The position numbers and the translations under genes were made by a program. The notes beneath the pieces are model-generated. The model was not told where the DNA came from, did not search any database, and saw nothing but the letters and a program-made list of their open reading frames with translations. This document shows positions 21,944-31,591 of a DNA stretch of 40,378 nucleotides, piece after piece. The stretch's first letter is position 1; each line of letters starts with the position of its first letter. This DNA comes from Pseudomonadota bacterium. Lineage in GTDB: Bacteria; Myxococcota_A; Polyangia; Haliangiales; Haliangiaceae. Location of the stretch: contig JAKSDA010000554.1 of assembly GCA_022360315.1 (NCBI GenBank), positions 1 through 40,378 of the forward strand, given 5' to 3'.

Positions 21944-24900
21944 TCAGGTGCCAGTGCCATGCTCGCTCGCCACCGGAGGTGATGCGATGGCCGCAACGCC
22001 GACCCGGTGGGTGCAAGCGATTACCATACAGGTGTGGTCGTCCTCGAGTGGCGCACCTGCGTTCAGCTCCTCCCGATAGGCCTGGATGTTGTCCAGTAAG
22101 GTCTTCGAGGTATCGGCTGGCCGGCCGACCAGCTCGGCCAGCTTGCGATGCGATATCACTTTTCGCTCCTCACCGATCCCCTCGATCAGACCATCGGTAT
22201 ACAAAACGAACCTGTCGCCTGGTTGCAGGGAGCCGACCACCTTGGTGCCGTGGAGTTCATGCTGCTCGCCGAGCGGGGCACCGTGGCCGCCGATGGGCTT
22301 CACCCCCTGGTCCCGCTTGATAAACGGAAAACAGTGCGCGCAATTGAGGACATGGTATTGCATTTTGTCGAGATCGAGTGCCAATCCCACCATGGTCATG
22401 ACCAGTTCTTGCCGTCGGCCGGTTTGAAAAATGGCATGATTGGCCAGCTTCATGATGTCCTCGAGCATTTCGCCAGCACTGCTGGTCGATAGGCGGTTGA
22501 TCGCCCTGACACTGCTCTCGATCGCACCGGCAGCAACCCCGGTGATCAATGCAGAAGAAACCCCATGGCCGGTTACATCGCCGCAAAACGCCAGTAGCGT
22601 TTTATTCGGTTCGACATAAAAAAGCCCGTACCAATCACCACCGGTCTGGTCGGCCGACGTATACGATGCCGCAATATCGAAACTATCGGAAGGAATGTCA
22701 AAGCTGAGCGGCAGCAGGGTTTCCTGCACCGACCGGGCCATGGCCAGATCGGCCTCCAGCCGGGTCTTCTTTTTCACGTCGCTGAGCATCCGGAAGTTCT
22801 GCAACGAAATGGCAACCTGCACCGCGAGCATCCTGATGAGAGCAATACGCTCCTCGCTGAATGCGGCAAGAAGTACGTTATTCTCGCAATGTATGACACC
22901 GACTACTTTGCTTTTGCTGTGAATTGGCAAGGTCAGAACCGACTTGGTATTGTGGCGCGAGATATAGCGATCGTTGCTGAACTCCTTGCTTTGGCTGGCA
23001 TCGGCCAGAATCACGTTGGCACCGGTGCGCAGCACGAACTCGACAATGGAGTGGGGCAAGTCCTGATATTCAGACAGCACCACTTCGCTGATGGTGATCT
23101 CGCTATCCCGGCTCGCAGCGGCCAGAAAATGATCGCCGCTTTGAATGAGAATAGTGACCGTCTCGGCACCGGCCGCTTCGTTGAGAGTATTCAGCGCCCG
23201 GGTCAGCAGCTTATCCTCGTCTTCCTCGAATTCCATGATAGTCGAGGTCTTTGTGATGGTCTCCAGATCCAGATGCAGTACCGAGGTCTGCGCGGTGGTC
23301 CGCGGCCCGCGGTCGACGCTTTTTGGTACCTTCTCGTTGGCGACCAGGCGGCCCATACCGATCACATCGCGAAATTTCTCGTCGATGTACTCGACTACGG
23401 CCACCGCCCCCCAGCGCTGGTATAGATAGCGGGTCTCGGTAAGGTAGAGGCGGGCCAGCTTGACTCGATTTCGGTCCAGGTAATAGCGACCACAAAAGTA
23501 GGTAAAGAGAGCTTCAAACTCGAGCAGATCTTGTGTGTTTGCTTTCTTGATCGCCGATTCGAAGGCACGCTCCGCGTCGCGGTCTCGCCGCTTGAGCTTG
23601 TTGACCATGGCGTCCATGAAATCGAGATGGTGCTCGAAGTTGTCGGGACAGCGTTTGGCCCAAATTTTCATCAGCTTGCGCTGGGCCTTGAGATTGCGCC
23701 ACGCGCTGGACACGTTCTTGTTGGCCTCGACCATGCCCACGGCAGCCATGAAATTGCAAATACAGATGCGAAATTCCCATTCGAGAGACATGACCGCATC
23801 TTTTGTCGTTTGCGCCTTGACGGCCAATTCGTAGGCCGTCTCGGGCTCTTGATATATTATATGAATATAAGATTTATGCACCAGGTAAATGGTAAATACC
23901 GAGTAGTTTTCACCGTACTCCGCGATAAAGGCGTCCTCTGAGACCCGATCGCTGGATAGAGAGAGTCGTGCCGAGGTTTTGCCGAGAAAGTTGCACCAGG
24001 CCATCTGCACCGCGGTGGCCATCCAGTAGCAATCGACCACCTTCTTCTCGTCGAGAGTCTCGATGTTTTTTTCCTGGGCAGCATAGGCCTCCGATACGGT
24101 CAGGCGGGGGTCGTAGTGATTGATCTGCACATTGGCCAGGCCGTAATAAACCAGGTCGCCCGAGATTTCACCGGTAGCAATGGCATCCTCGAAGAAGGGT
24201 CGGGTGTTTTTCATGGTTTCGTTCCAGTTGAGCACCAGGCCGGCGTAAACGTGCAGAATACGGGCGCGAAATTGCAGATCATCGAGCTTTCGGTTGACCG
24301 CGATGGCCAGCTTGCCAAACTCGTGAGCCCGCTTGTAATCGCGCAACCCACCGCCCAGTAGCACAGAGAACGCAACATAGGCAAAGGCCGATTCCGCGCA
24401 ATTACCGTGTTTGATGGCCAGATTTACGTTTTTCGCGACACATACGGCAAATAAGTTGGGCTTGTTCAACATATACGCCGGTGCCGCGATCTCGTTGAGC
24501 AGCTTGATCTCGAGCAGAGCTTTGCGATCGCTGATGCTGGGATTGTCGATGAGCTTGGCGATCTTTTTGCCCCATAGCAGCAGGTTGGATTTGATGACTT
24601 CTCTTAACACCGCGAGCTGTCCAGCCTCGGGAGAAATCTTGATTCCAAGATGAGATAATGCTTCCAGCCCCCCATGTACCGTATCTTCGATGCGACCCAT
24701 TACGGCGTAATGACTGATCCTGGTCAGGCGTGCGCGGCCCTGATCGACGGCATCTCGGGCCCGGCTGATCAGAGTGTCGACCGCAGCCTCGGCGACCTCG
24801 ACGCGCTGGGCGAGAAAACCCGCCTGGCCAAGGCAAGAATAAAAATCGAATGCAAACTCGTAGTCGTCTTGCCACAGAGTGGATGGGAAACGCTCGACCA

Positions 24901-27226
24901 GGGTATCTAGATAGAGAAACGCGAGATGGTAGGCGGTGGACGACATGGCCCGTTGCGCTGCGCCCAGGCAGATGCGGCAGACCTGCTCGAGCTCATCCCC
25001 CGCGGTGACGAGCTCGAGGCCCTTGATAAAGTGATGGGCAATCTCGATGATCCGTGACTCCCTGTCCTCCTCGCTCGATCGTTCGACCAGGAGCCTGGCG
25101 ATGCCCAGATGGATTCTCGGAGCCTCTGTAACGCTCACCTGGTGGTAGGCGGCCTGTTGAATCTTGTCGTGCCTGAACTTGTAGATAAAGGTCGAGTCCT
25201 GTACGTCCTCGGCAATTTCGATCAGAGAGAGAAACTGGTAGTCGCTGCTCAGTGGATAGATGAAGCCATTGCTGATGTTCTCCATCAGACACGTTGCCAG
25301 CTCTGCGCTGTCCATCTCGACGATGGCAGCGAGAGTTTTGAAATCGAAGCGGTTGCCGATGCACGCGGCCAGCTGCAACACTTTTTGTGCCCGTGGGCTG
25401 AGCTGAGATACTTTCGAGATCAAAAAATCGACCAGATTATTACTGATATTGATGTGACGCAATCCAGCATAGTTGCATTTCCAGTGGGCATGTTCGTAAT
25501 CGAATTCGAGAATATTGATATGGTGAAGATGTTGGAGTAACTCATTGATAAAATAGGGATTCCCTCGCGTCTTCTCGATGATCAGCTGTGCAATGGGGAT
25601 GGAAGCGTCGACATCGCAATCGAGAGTATCGGCCACGATCCGCTCCACGCTTGCTTGTTCGAGTGGTTTTATATCGATCTTGTAGACTCGTAGCGGCGCG
25701 CTCAGGCGGTCGACAAAGATCGTGAACGGATGGTTATCTGACACTTCATTGCTTCGATAGGCGGCAATGATCAGAAGTCCGTTTACCCGCGAAGAGCTCA
25801 ACAGACGGTTCATCAGATCGAACGTGGGCAGATCGGCCCATTGCAGGTCGTCGAGAAACATCACGAGGGGATTTTTATCCGAGGCAATGCAGACGACAAA
25901 ACGCTCGATGAGTGAGAACAAGCGGTTGCGCTCCTGGTCAGGGCTGAGCTTCTGAACCTCTGGCTGCACGCCTATGATGAGCTCGAACTCGTCTACTAGG
26001 TCGATCAATAGACGACCGATGGGCTGAATTGCTTCACCGATGCGGCTGCTCCACTGGCGCAGGGTTTTTTCGTCTTCGACCAGCAGCTGGTAGGCCAGAT
26101 CCTTGAACGCCTGCACGATAGCGAGATACGGTATACTCCGATTATACTGGTCGAATTTGCCAGAAATGAATCTGCCATTCTGTTTTGTCAGCGGTCTTTG
26201 TAGTTCATTGATCAGTGCAGTTTTGCCGATTCCCGAATATCCGCCCACCAACAAGATGGCTCTCGAGCTCTCACCGAGCCGATCGAATGCGTCGAGTATG
26301 GTTTCGATTTCGTTTTCCCGGCCGTACAGGGTCTGCGAAACCTGGAACGACTCGTTGACATCCCCGGCGCCGATCGCGATTTCATGGGATAACTCACCCC
26401 GGTGGGCCTTTTGCGCGGCCTCCAGATCGGCGAGAATTCCCCGTGAGCTCTGGTAGCGGTGCTCGGCGTTCTTGGCCAGGAGTTTGGCAATAACATCGGA
26501 CAAAACACGTGGAACATTGGGATTCACCGCACTGGTCTCTCTCGGCGCCCTGGCCAGGTGGCAATGAACCCATTCGAGCTGCTCACTGGCGTCGAAAAGC
26601 TGCTGGCCAGTCAACAGTTCATGCAGGGTGGCGCCGAGTGAATAGTAGTCGGTTCGGTAGTCGAGCAGCCGGTTCATCCTGCCAGTCTGCTCCGGGGACA
26701 AGTAGGGCAGGGAACCCTCCAGCCGATTGCCATGCGACGCACCTTTTTGCTCATAGCCGAGTTCGGTTGCGATGCCAAAGTCGATGAGCTGTATGAGATT
26801 CTTATCTCGGTCCCACAAGATATTCGAAGGATTGATATCTTTGTGGATGACCCTCTGAGAATGAATATATGCGATGGCCTCGACAAGTTGTCGGGCGATG
26901 GTAAAAAACACGTCGAGATCCACGTGGCGATCCCTAGTGTAGACATTCAGAGATGTGCCGCCAAAGTCCTGGATGATCGCATATCGATGATCGACTTTTT
27001 CGAGCGCCACAGCCTTGATAATATTTTTATGCTGCAGACGCTCGAGTAGTTTGTATTCGTATTTGAATTTGGCAACATCCATGGCCGAGGGATATTCCGG
27101 CGCCATCGATTTGGCGACGAGCAGATCACTGTGCTGATCCCTCACCACAAACACCACACTCCTCGCGGACCTGAAAATGTGCCGTTCGTACTCGTAGCCG
27201 GGGATTGTGATGGTCGATTTTGTCAT
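21944..27226 (-). CDS. giant Ser/Thr kinase - AAA ATPase - GAF - SpoIIE phosphatase protein
   Basis: This 1760-aa signalling protein has an N-terminal Hanks kinase domain (about 10-270): VAK with Lys39, catalytic HKDINPSN (His128, Asp130, Asn135) with K replacing the usual R, and DFG at 149-151. Next is a PknK/MalT-like AAA ATPase with Walker A GGYSGIGKT (328-336) and Walker B VMFLDD (455-460). A long helical TPR-like region extends to about 1320, then a GAF domain (about 1340-1475) and a C-terminal PP2C-type SpoIIE/RsbU phosphatase with GGDWYG, CGDVTGHG (1548-1555), YTDG and a final DD (1729-1730). Related proteins usually end in a histidine kinase; here a phosphatase takes that place. It may control an anti-sigma-factor antagonist by dephosphorylation (inference). 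Start ATG 27226 has AAGGAGA. It is visibly AT-richer than its neighbours. Confidence 0.9.
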   Translation of the reverse strand: MTKSTITIPGYEYERHIFRSARSVVFVVRDQHSDLLVAKSMAPEYPSAMDVAKFKYEYKLLERLQHKNIIKAVALEKVDHRYAIIQDFGGTSLNVYTRDRHVDLDVFFTIARQLVEAIAYIHSQRVIHKDINPSNILWDRDKNLIQLIDFGIATELGYEQKGASHGNRLEGSLPYLSPEQTGRMNRLLDYRTDYYSLGATLHELLTGQQLFDASEQLEWVHCHLARAPRETSAVNPNVPRVLSDVIAKLLAKNAEHRYQSSRGILADLEAAQKAHRGELSHEIAIGAGDVNESFQVSQTLYGRENEIETILDAFDRLGESSRAILLVGGYSGIGKTALINELQRPLTKQNGRFISGKFDQYNRSIPYLAIVQAFKDLAYQLLVEDEKTLRQWSSRIGEAIQPIGRLLIDLVDEFELIIGVQPEVQKLSPDQERNRLFSLIERFVVCIASDKNPLVMFLDDLQWADLPTFDLMNRLLSSSRVNGLLIIAAYRSNEVSDNHPFTIFVDRLSAPLRVYKIDIKPLEQASVERIVADTLDCDVDASIPIAQLIIEKTRGNPYFINELLQHLHHINILEFDYEHAHWKCNYAGLRHINISNNLVDFLISKVSQLSPRAQKVLQLAACIGNRFDFKTLAAIVEMDSAELATCLMENISNGFIYPLSSDYQFLSLIEIAEDVQDSTFIYKFRHDKIQQAAYHQVSVTEAPRIHLGIARLLVERSSEEDRESRIIEIAHHFIKGLELVTAGDELEQVCRICLGAAQRAMSSTAYHLAFLYLDTLVERFPSTLWQDDYEFAFDFYSCLGQAGFLAQRVEVAEAAVDTLISRARDAVDQGRARLTRISHYAVMGRIEDTVHGGLEALSHLGIKISPEAGQLAVLREVIKSNLLLWGKKIAKLIDNPSISDRKALLEIKLLNEIAAPAYMLNKPNLFAVCVAKNVNLAIKHGNCAESAFAYVAFSVLLGGGLRDYKRAHEFGKLAIAVNRKLDDLQFRARILHVYAGLVLNWNETMKNTRPFFEDAIATGEISGDLVYYGLANVQINHYDPRLTVSEAYAAQEKNIETLDEKKVVDCYWMATAVQMAWCNFLGKTSARLSLSSDRVSEDAFIAEYGENYSVFTIYLVHKSYIHIIYQEPETAYELAVKAQTTKDAVMSLEWEFRICICNFMAAVGMVEANKNVSSAWRNLKAQRKLMKIWAKRCPDNFEHHLDFMDAMVNKLKRRDRDAERAFESAIKKANTQDLLEFEALFTYFCGRYYLDRNRVKLARLYLTETRYLYQRWGAVAVVEYIDEKFRDVIGMGRLVANEKVPKSVDRGPRTTAQTSVLHLDLETITKTSTIMEFEEDEDKLLTRALNTLNEAAGAETVTILIQSGDHFLAAASRDSEITISEVVLSEYQDLPHSIVEFVLRTGANVILADASQSKEFSNDRYISRHNTKSVLTLPIHSKSKVVGVIHCENNVLLAAFSEERIALIRMLAVQVAISLQNFRMLSDVKKKTRLEADLAMARSVQETLLPLSFDIPSDSFDIAASYTSADQTGGDWYGLFYVEPNKTLLAFCGDVTGHGVSSALITGVAAGAIESSVRAINRLSTSSAGEMLEDIMKLANHAIFQTGRRQELVMTMVGLALDLDKMQYHVLNCAHCFPFIKRDQGVKPIGGHGAPLGEQHELHGTKVVGSLQPGDRFVLYTDGLIEGIGEERKVISHRKLAELVGRPADTSKTLLDNIQAYREELNAGAPLEDDHTCMVIACTHRVGVAAIASPPVASEHGTGT

Positions 27227-27630
27227 CAGGATCTCCTTGGGGTGGCGATTGCTCGCTGCAGTCGCGGGGTCATCGCCAGGGGGCCACTCGACCCGCCGGG
27301 GCTCACTCTGACCCGTTCGGCGCCCGGACCGACGCCCTCAGCCGCGCTCTCGGTCGGCCACCGTTGGGACGACGTGCCTGGTCCCACCAGGTTCGGGGTC
27401 GTGCCGTACCCATCGGGCATGCAATCTTACTGCCGTGAGGAAATACCAGGCAAGGTAGGATGATAACGCAACGATTCACAATCGACGAGGCGAGTAAATG
27501 GCGGTGCCGGGCCGAAACGACCAATCCGGCTGAAATACTGCTCTTTCGCGCATCACTGGCTCACCCGTCGTAATGGCTCGCACAACAAGAAAACCAGCAG
27601 TGCAGCAAGCAAATCCGTCCCGGGCGACTA
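27227..27630. other. intergenic upstream of giant kinase gene
   Basis: This region holds the ribosome-binding site AAGGAGA of the giant gene at its left edge. I could not identify a convincing promoter or terminator. An ATG at 27573 opens a basic frame (MARTTRKPAVQQ) that runs straight into MITE copy 3 and is probably a remnant, not a gene. Confidence 0.5.
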
Positions 27631-27787
27631 AGAGCCGGTCCAAAAACTCTCCGCGTCGCCAGAGCGCCGATCCATCACCGCCAGCGGGCTTGCTCGTCGG
27701 TCAAACCCAGTATTCTCCACTCCTCGCCCACCCACTGGCGGCGCGCCTCGTCGCTCTGGCTCGGTCCGAGGTTTTTGGACCGGCTCT
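27631..27787. repeat. MITE-like palindromic repeat, copy 3 (157 bp)
   Basis: This copy has perfect 17-bp terminal inverted repeats, AGAGCCGGTCCAAAAAC. It is 4 bp shorter than copy 2 because of a small deletion in the centre (TACA missing). TA precedes the left end and AA follows the right. It sits 38 bp upstream of a candidate promoter for the PRISE-like gene. Confidence 0.85.
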
Positions 27788-27824
27788 AAAACTCGCTGGC
27801 CCGACAACTCCGAAGAAGATTCAC

Positions 27825-27854
27825 TTGCTTACATTGACCGACATAGACTATGCT
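27825..27854 (+). promoter_or_regulatory. candidate sigma-70 promoter of PRISE-like gene
   Basis: TTGCTT (27825-27830) and TATGCT (27849-27854) are 18 bp apart and lie 82 bp upstream of the ATG at 27936, directly downstream of MITE copy 3. Confidence 0.35.
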
Positions 27855-27935
27855 GACCGCCAGTCGTTGCCCGGCCGGCCAACTCGGGGAGCACTTTGTT
27901 TCATTGTTATCTGCGACCAATGCGAAGCTCGAGGC

Positions 27936-29030
27936 ATGAGCCAAAATAAAATATTGATCGCGGGTGGCACAGGTCTGGTGGGTTCGGCTGTGGTCCGCCA
28001 TTTCGAACAAATACCCGACTGGGAGGTGGTGGCGGTGTCGCGACGCCGGCCAGCCGGGCTGCGCCGAGCCACGCACGTTTCCGTGGATCTCGAAGATGCC
28101 GCGCACTGTGCCGAGGTGTTTGGCGCAATGACCGATGTGACCCATGTCTGCTATGCGGCGCTTTACGAGGTTGCTGGGCAGCTGATCCAGGGATGGCGGG
28201 CGCGCGACCAGATGCAGACCAATCTGGCCATGCTGCGCAATCTATTCGACCCTCTGGAGCGAGCGGCAACGGGCTTGCAGCACATCACGTTCCTGCAGGG
28301 TACAAAGGCGTACGGAATTCACCTAGAGCCGCTGCGGGCTCCCGCCCGCGAGCAATGGCCCCGCCACGACCATGAGAATTTTTATTGGCTTCATCAGGAC
28401 TATATTGCCGAGAAACAGCGGGGCAAACGCTGGACCTGGACCATCCTTCGACCGCAGCTGACGGTCGGCCAAGCCATCAAGGGCAATCTCAACGTACTCG
28501 CGGCGCTCGGCGTGTTCGCCGCGGTGGAAAGGGAAGCGGGCAAGCCGCTGTCCTATCCCGGTGGACCGCCGTTGCTGTGCGAAGCCGTCGATGCCGATCT
28601 CCTGGCGCGAGCAATGGAGTGGGCTGCCACCACACCTGCCTGTGGCAACGAGGTCTACAACATTGCCAACGGCGATGTCATGGCCATCGCCTATGTCTGG
28701 CCTACCCTCGCCGAATGCTTCGGAATGCACGTGGGGCGACCCAAACCTCTCTCGCTTGCCGAGGAACTGCCGCGACGACAGCGAGAATGGGCCGCCTGCG
28801 TCGCCAAATACGATCTGGTTGCTCCGCAATCCATACCCGAGTTCATCGGGGAATCGGCCGAATTTACCGACTTCACAATGGCCACGGGATTCAGCGAGTC
28901 ACCGCCGCCAATCCTGGTCAGTACGATCAAGGCGCGCCTGCACGGATTTCACGACTGCATTGACACCGAGGATATGTTCCGCAAGTGGATCCGCCGCTAT
29001 CAGGAAGCGCGCCTGTTGCCACCGTTGTAG
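27936..29030 (+). CDS. PRISE-like short-chain dehydrogenase/reductase
   Basis: This 364-aa NAD(P)-binding protein has a Rossmann fold (ILIAGGTGLVGSAVV) and SRRRP after the second strand, consistent with NADPH use. Two blocks match the PRISE group (progesterone 5-beta-reductase/iridoid synthase-like): LQGTKAYGIH with the putative catalytic Lys124, and NFYWLHQDYI with Tyr150, in place of the usual Y-x-x-x-K pair. Such enzymes reduce activated C=C bonds of enones. The substrate here is unknown. The start ATG at 27936 begins right at the Rossmann motif, with GAGG just before it; the longer open frame upstream crosses MITE copy 3 and is not part of the gene. It lies between two kinase genes, transcribed divergently from the giant one. 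Confidence 0.8.
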   Translation: MSQNKILIAGGTGLVGSAVVRHFEQIPDWEVVAVSRRRPAGLRRATHVSVDLEDAAHCAEVFGAMTDVTHVCYAALYEVAGQLIQGWRARDQMQTNLAMLRNLFDPLERAATGLQHITFLQGTKAYGIHLEPLRAPAREQWPRHDHENFYWLHQDYIAEKQRGKRWTWTILRPQLTVGQAIKGNLNVLAALGVFAAVEREAGKPLSYPGGPPLLCEAVDADLLARAMEWAATTPACGNEVYNIANGDVMAIAYVWPTLAECFGMHVGRPKPLSLAEELPRRQREWAACVAKYDLVAPQSIPEFIGESAEFTDFTMATGFSESPPPILVSTIKARLHGFHDCIDTEDMFRKWIRRYQEARLLPPL

Positions 29031-29151
29031 AGGAGGGCAGGTCGGTCTCTTGGGTATATATGCCTACATCTAAGTCGACGTGGCATGGACCCGGCAGGGC
29101 GGTGAATACCAGGGCCGCCGCGTCTGACATACGACAAACATCTCTGTGGGT

Positions 29152-29157
29152 TATAAT
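29152..29157 (+). promoter_or_regulatory. perfect -10 box upstream of kinase gene
   Basis: TATAAT lies 29 bp before the ATG at 29187. The best -35 (ACGACA, 29131-29136) is 15 bp away, rather close. The leader would be only about 23 nt with a weak ribosome-binding site. Confidence 0.4.
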
Positions 29158-29186
29158 GGGTACCAGGCGCCGCAGCGCAACTCGTC

Positions 29187-31349
29187 ATGAAGTGTAACTG
29201 CCAAATCACACGCCTGCGCAACCCCGATGGCTGGTGCGTGCGAGTCGCAGGAATCCTCGACGAGACCTTCACTGCAGAGGATCTGATCGCCAACCTCCAC
29301 GGAGTCATTGTTTTCGATATGGGTGAGGTCACTCGTGCCACGTCGTCGGGAATTCGCGAATGGTGTCGAGCACTGAAGCAGCTTCGAGCTACTTATTACT
29401 GTTTTATCAAGTGTTCGCCCATCGTGGTTTCTCAGCTAAATATGGTGTCTGGATTTGCCGGCACTGGGGAGGTGGTTTCCTTTCAAGTTCCCTATCACTG
29501 TCCTCGCTGTGATAAGACGACTACCAATATTTTTGATCTGCGTCGCGATGACCATCAGCATATGGTCGACACCCTCGAGCTGCCGGCGATGCCGTGCCCT
29601 ATCTGTGGCGGCGAATCCGAGTTCGAGGACTTTCCCGAGATTTACTTTCAATTCTGCCGCACGGTCAGACGGCCGACTCCGCCGGCTGCCGCAAGTGCGA
29701 TCATCGACGGCAAGCAGAGCCGTAGAGTATTCAATATCGAGAAAGATCCGACCGATTGCGTGACTGGTTTATGGCTATCTGGCTCGCTGACCCGGTCTGG
29801 TTACTTCAGGCGACTGGCCGATGGATTGGAAGGCTCGATCGTCGTCGTGACGGCACACCTGGATAGTATTTCCGAGGATGGTTTCGAGGGCTTGCTGGAG
29901 TTTCTGCGCAGCCTGTATCTGCCCTGCTACCTGGCCCGGGTACCGCGATTCTTGCTCTCCGAGCTCGCTGCGCGAGGCGGTGAATTCGGTGCCACGAAAC
30001 TGATCTCGATACTCGCTCGATGTCCCTGCTCGCATTGCGAACGCCAGGTTCCAGTGGATATCCACCTCGCTGCCGCACGGCATCTGCTCGATCGAGATGA
30101 GTTCGAGGAGTACTGTACCCAATGTGTGCAACGCGTGCAGCCCCCGGCCGATCGCGACTGGATTGCCCGGGCCCTGTCCTTGCCCTGGGAGGCGCCACCT
30201 GTCGATGTGCTGAGCTATCTCGAGGGTCGGCCGACCTCGCCCAAGGATTTTTGGCAGGCCCCGGCGCCGGAGATTTCCCGGGTGCTCCACGGGAATTATC
30301 AGATCCAGAAACAACTGGGTCGCGGCGGCATGGGCGAGGTATTTCTCGCCCGGCGCATCGGGCCTTCTGGTTTCAGAAAACCGGTGGTGATCAAGCGATT
30401 GCGTACCGATCTCGTCAACGACGCCAGCATCATCGGTGCGTTTCTCGAGGAAGCTCGTCTGAGCTCTCGTTTGAACCATCCGAACATCGTGCAGACCTAC
30501 GAGCTGCTGAAGATTCCGGACCAGTATCTACTGGTGATGGAATATGTGGATGGGGCGGATTTGCGCTCTATCATTTCCATATGTCATTCTCTGTTCACCG
30601 CGGTGCCCATCGGCATGGCGTGCCGAATTGTCATTGACGTGTGCCAGGCTCTCGACGCCGCCCACAATTATCGCCACGAGGACGGCACGCTGAGCCCGAT
30701 CATCCATCGCGATGTCTCGCCAGGGAATATCCTTATATCCACAGATGGTGTCGTGAAACTGGCTGACTTCGGTATCGCCAAGGCAGCTGATTCTCTGGTT
30801 CAGACCGAGCCTGGCTATGTCAAGGGCAAAACGCGATATATTCCACCCGAGTCACTGCAGCCGCATAAGGATACGAGTGTGCTGCCCAGGGTCGATGTAT
30901 ACGGGGTCGGCGTATTGCTCTACGAGTGCTTGACGTGTGAGCAGTTCTATCCAGATGGGCCCAACAAGGAACGGCTTGAGGCAATCCTGGCCCACTACGG
31001 CGGGGGCAGTGATACCGGCCGCGATGCCGAGGTCCGGCATCGCCTGGTCAGCGCGGTCGAGCGCGCTGTGGCCAGAGAGGCCGAGGCCCGGTATCAAACC
31101 ATCCGGGAGCTGCAAGAGGAGATCGAAAACGTCATTGAGGCTCTGGAGCGTCCGGTGACCATGCAGCAACTGGCGGCCTGGTTTCGCGACATGAACAGCC
31201 ACGAAAAGAGAGCGGCTGCAGTGGTCGCAACAGCCGGCCAGAGTGTCACGCGCGATTCGGAGCAGCGAACGGTGACCGCTCGAGGGCCGCAATTGCACAG
31301 ATACTCGAGCCCCGAAGATACCACCCACGAAGATGCGGAAAGCGCATAG
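29187..31349 (+). CDS. Ser/Thr protein kinase with N-terminal STAS-like/zinc-ribbon modules
   Basis: This is a 720-aa protein. The C-terminal half is a Hanks kinase: glycine loop GRGGMGEVFLARR (about 378-390), Lys403 in VVIKRL, catalytic HRDVSPGN (507-514) and DFG (527-529). The N-terminal half looks duplicated. A STAS-like segment (VIVFDMGEVTRATSSGIREW) is followed by a zinc ribbon C105-x2-C108 / C137-x2-C140. A second STAS-like segment (SIVVVTAHLDSISEDGFEGL) is followed by C279, C281, C284 and C310-x2-C313. These may sense metal or redox state or bind partner proteins; that is inference. No membrane helix is present, so the kinase is cytoplasmic. A Ser/Thr-rich tail follows the kinase domain. 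Start ATG at 29187 just after a perfect TATAAT. Confidence 0.85.
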   Translation: MKCNCQITRLRNPDGWCVRVAGILDETFTAEDLIANLHGVIVFDMGEVTRATSSGIREWCRALKQLRATYYCFIKCSPIVVSQLNMVSGFAGTGEVVSFQVPYHCPRCDKTTTNIFDLRRDDHQHMVDTLELPAMPCPICGGESEFEDFPEIYFQFCRTVRRPTPPAAASAIIDGKQSRRVFNIEKDPTDCVTGLWLSGSLTRSGYFRRLADGLEGSIVVVTAHLDSISEDGFEGLLEFLRSLYLPCYLARVPRFLLSELAARGGEFGATKLISILARCPCSHCERQVPVDIHLAAARHLLDRDEFEEYCTQCVQRVQPPADRDWIARALSLPWEAPPVDVLSYLEGRPTSPKDFWQAPAPEISRVLHGNYQIQKQLGRGGMGEVFLARRIGPSGFRKPVVIKRLRTDLVNDASIIGAFLEEARLSSRLNHPNIVQTYELLKIPDQYLLVMEYVDGADLRSIISICHSLFTAVPIGMACRIVIDVCQALDAAHNYRHEDGTLSPIIHRDVSPGNILISTDGVVKLADFGIAKAADSLVQTEPGYVKGKTRYIPPESLQPHKDTSVLPRVDVYGVGVLLYECLTCEQFYPDGPNKERLEAILAHYGGGSDTGRDAEVRHRLVSAVERAVAREAEARYQTIRELQEEIENVIEALERPVTMQQLAAWFRDMNSHEKRAAAVVATAGQSVTRDSEQRTVTARGPQLHRYSSPEDTTHEDAESA

Positions 31350-31549
31350 GAATTGCAGCGCTGACTCGTGCCAGGCCTCGGCGGGGATGGAAGCCGGGCA
31401 ATGGATGGATCGATACGGCTGGTGACCGGACGTTCGAGCATTTCGCATGGCAGCAGTCCGCACCATTCGGGACTGTGCTGCAGGTCAAACAGATCGGCTC
31501 GAACTCCGGTTGATCCATGACCCTGAGGTGGAGGTAGCATCCACACTCG

Positions 31550-31563
31550 ACATCGATCGATGT
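31550..31563. promoter_or_regulatory. 14-bp perfect palindrome upstream of S9 peptidase gene
   Basis: ACATCGATCGATGT is an exact palindrome 28 bp before the TTG start of the peptidase gene, a position suited to an operator. An imperfect hairpin (GCAGCAGTCC with GGGACTGTGCTGC, about 31450-31482) lies further upstream, after the kinase gene, without a T-run. Nothing else is seen in 31350-31591. Confidence 0.35.
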
Positions 31564-31591
31564 ACAGTCTGACCAACGGAGGGATACTGTC

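Noticed and set aside
27573..27935. N-terminal extension of the PRISE-like gene from an ATG at 27573
   Set aside because: It is translated through the MITE copy, and the Rossmann motif begins immediately after the ATG at 27936.
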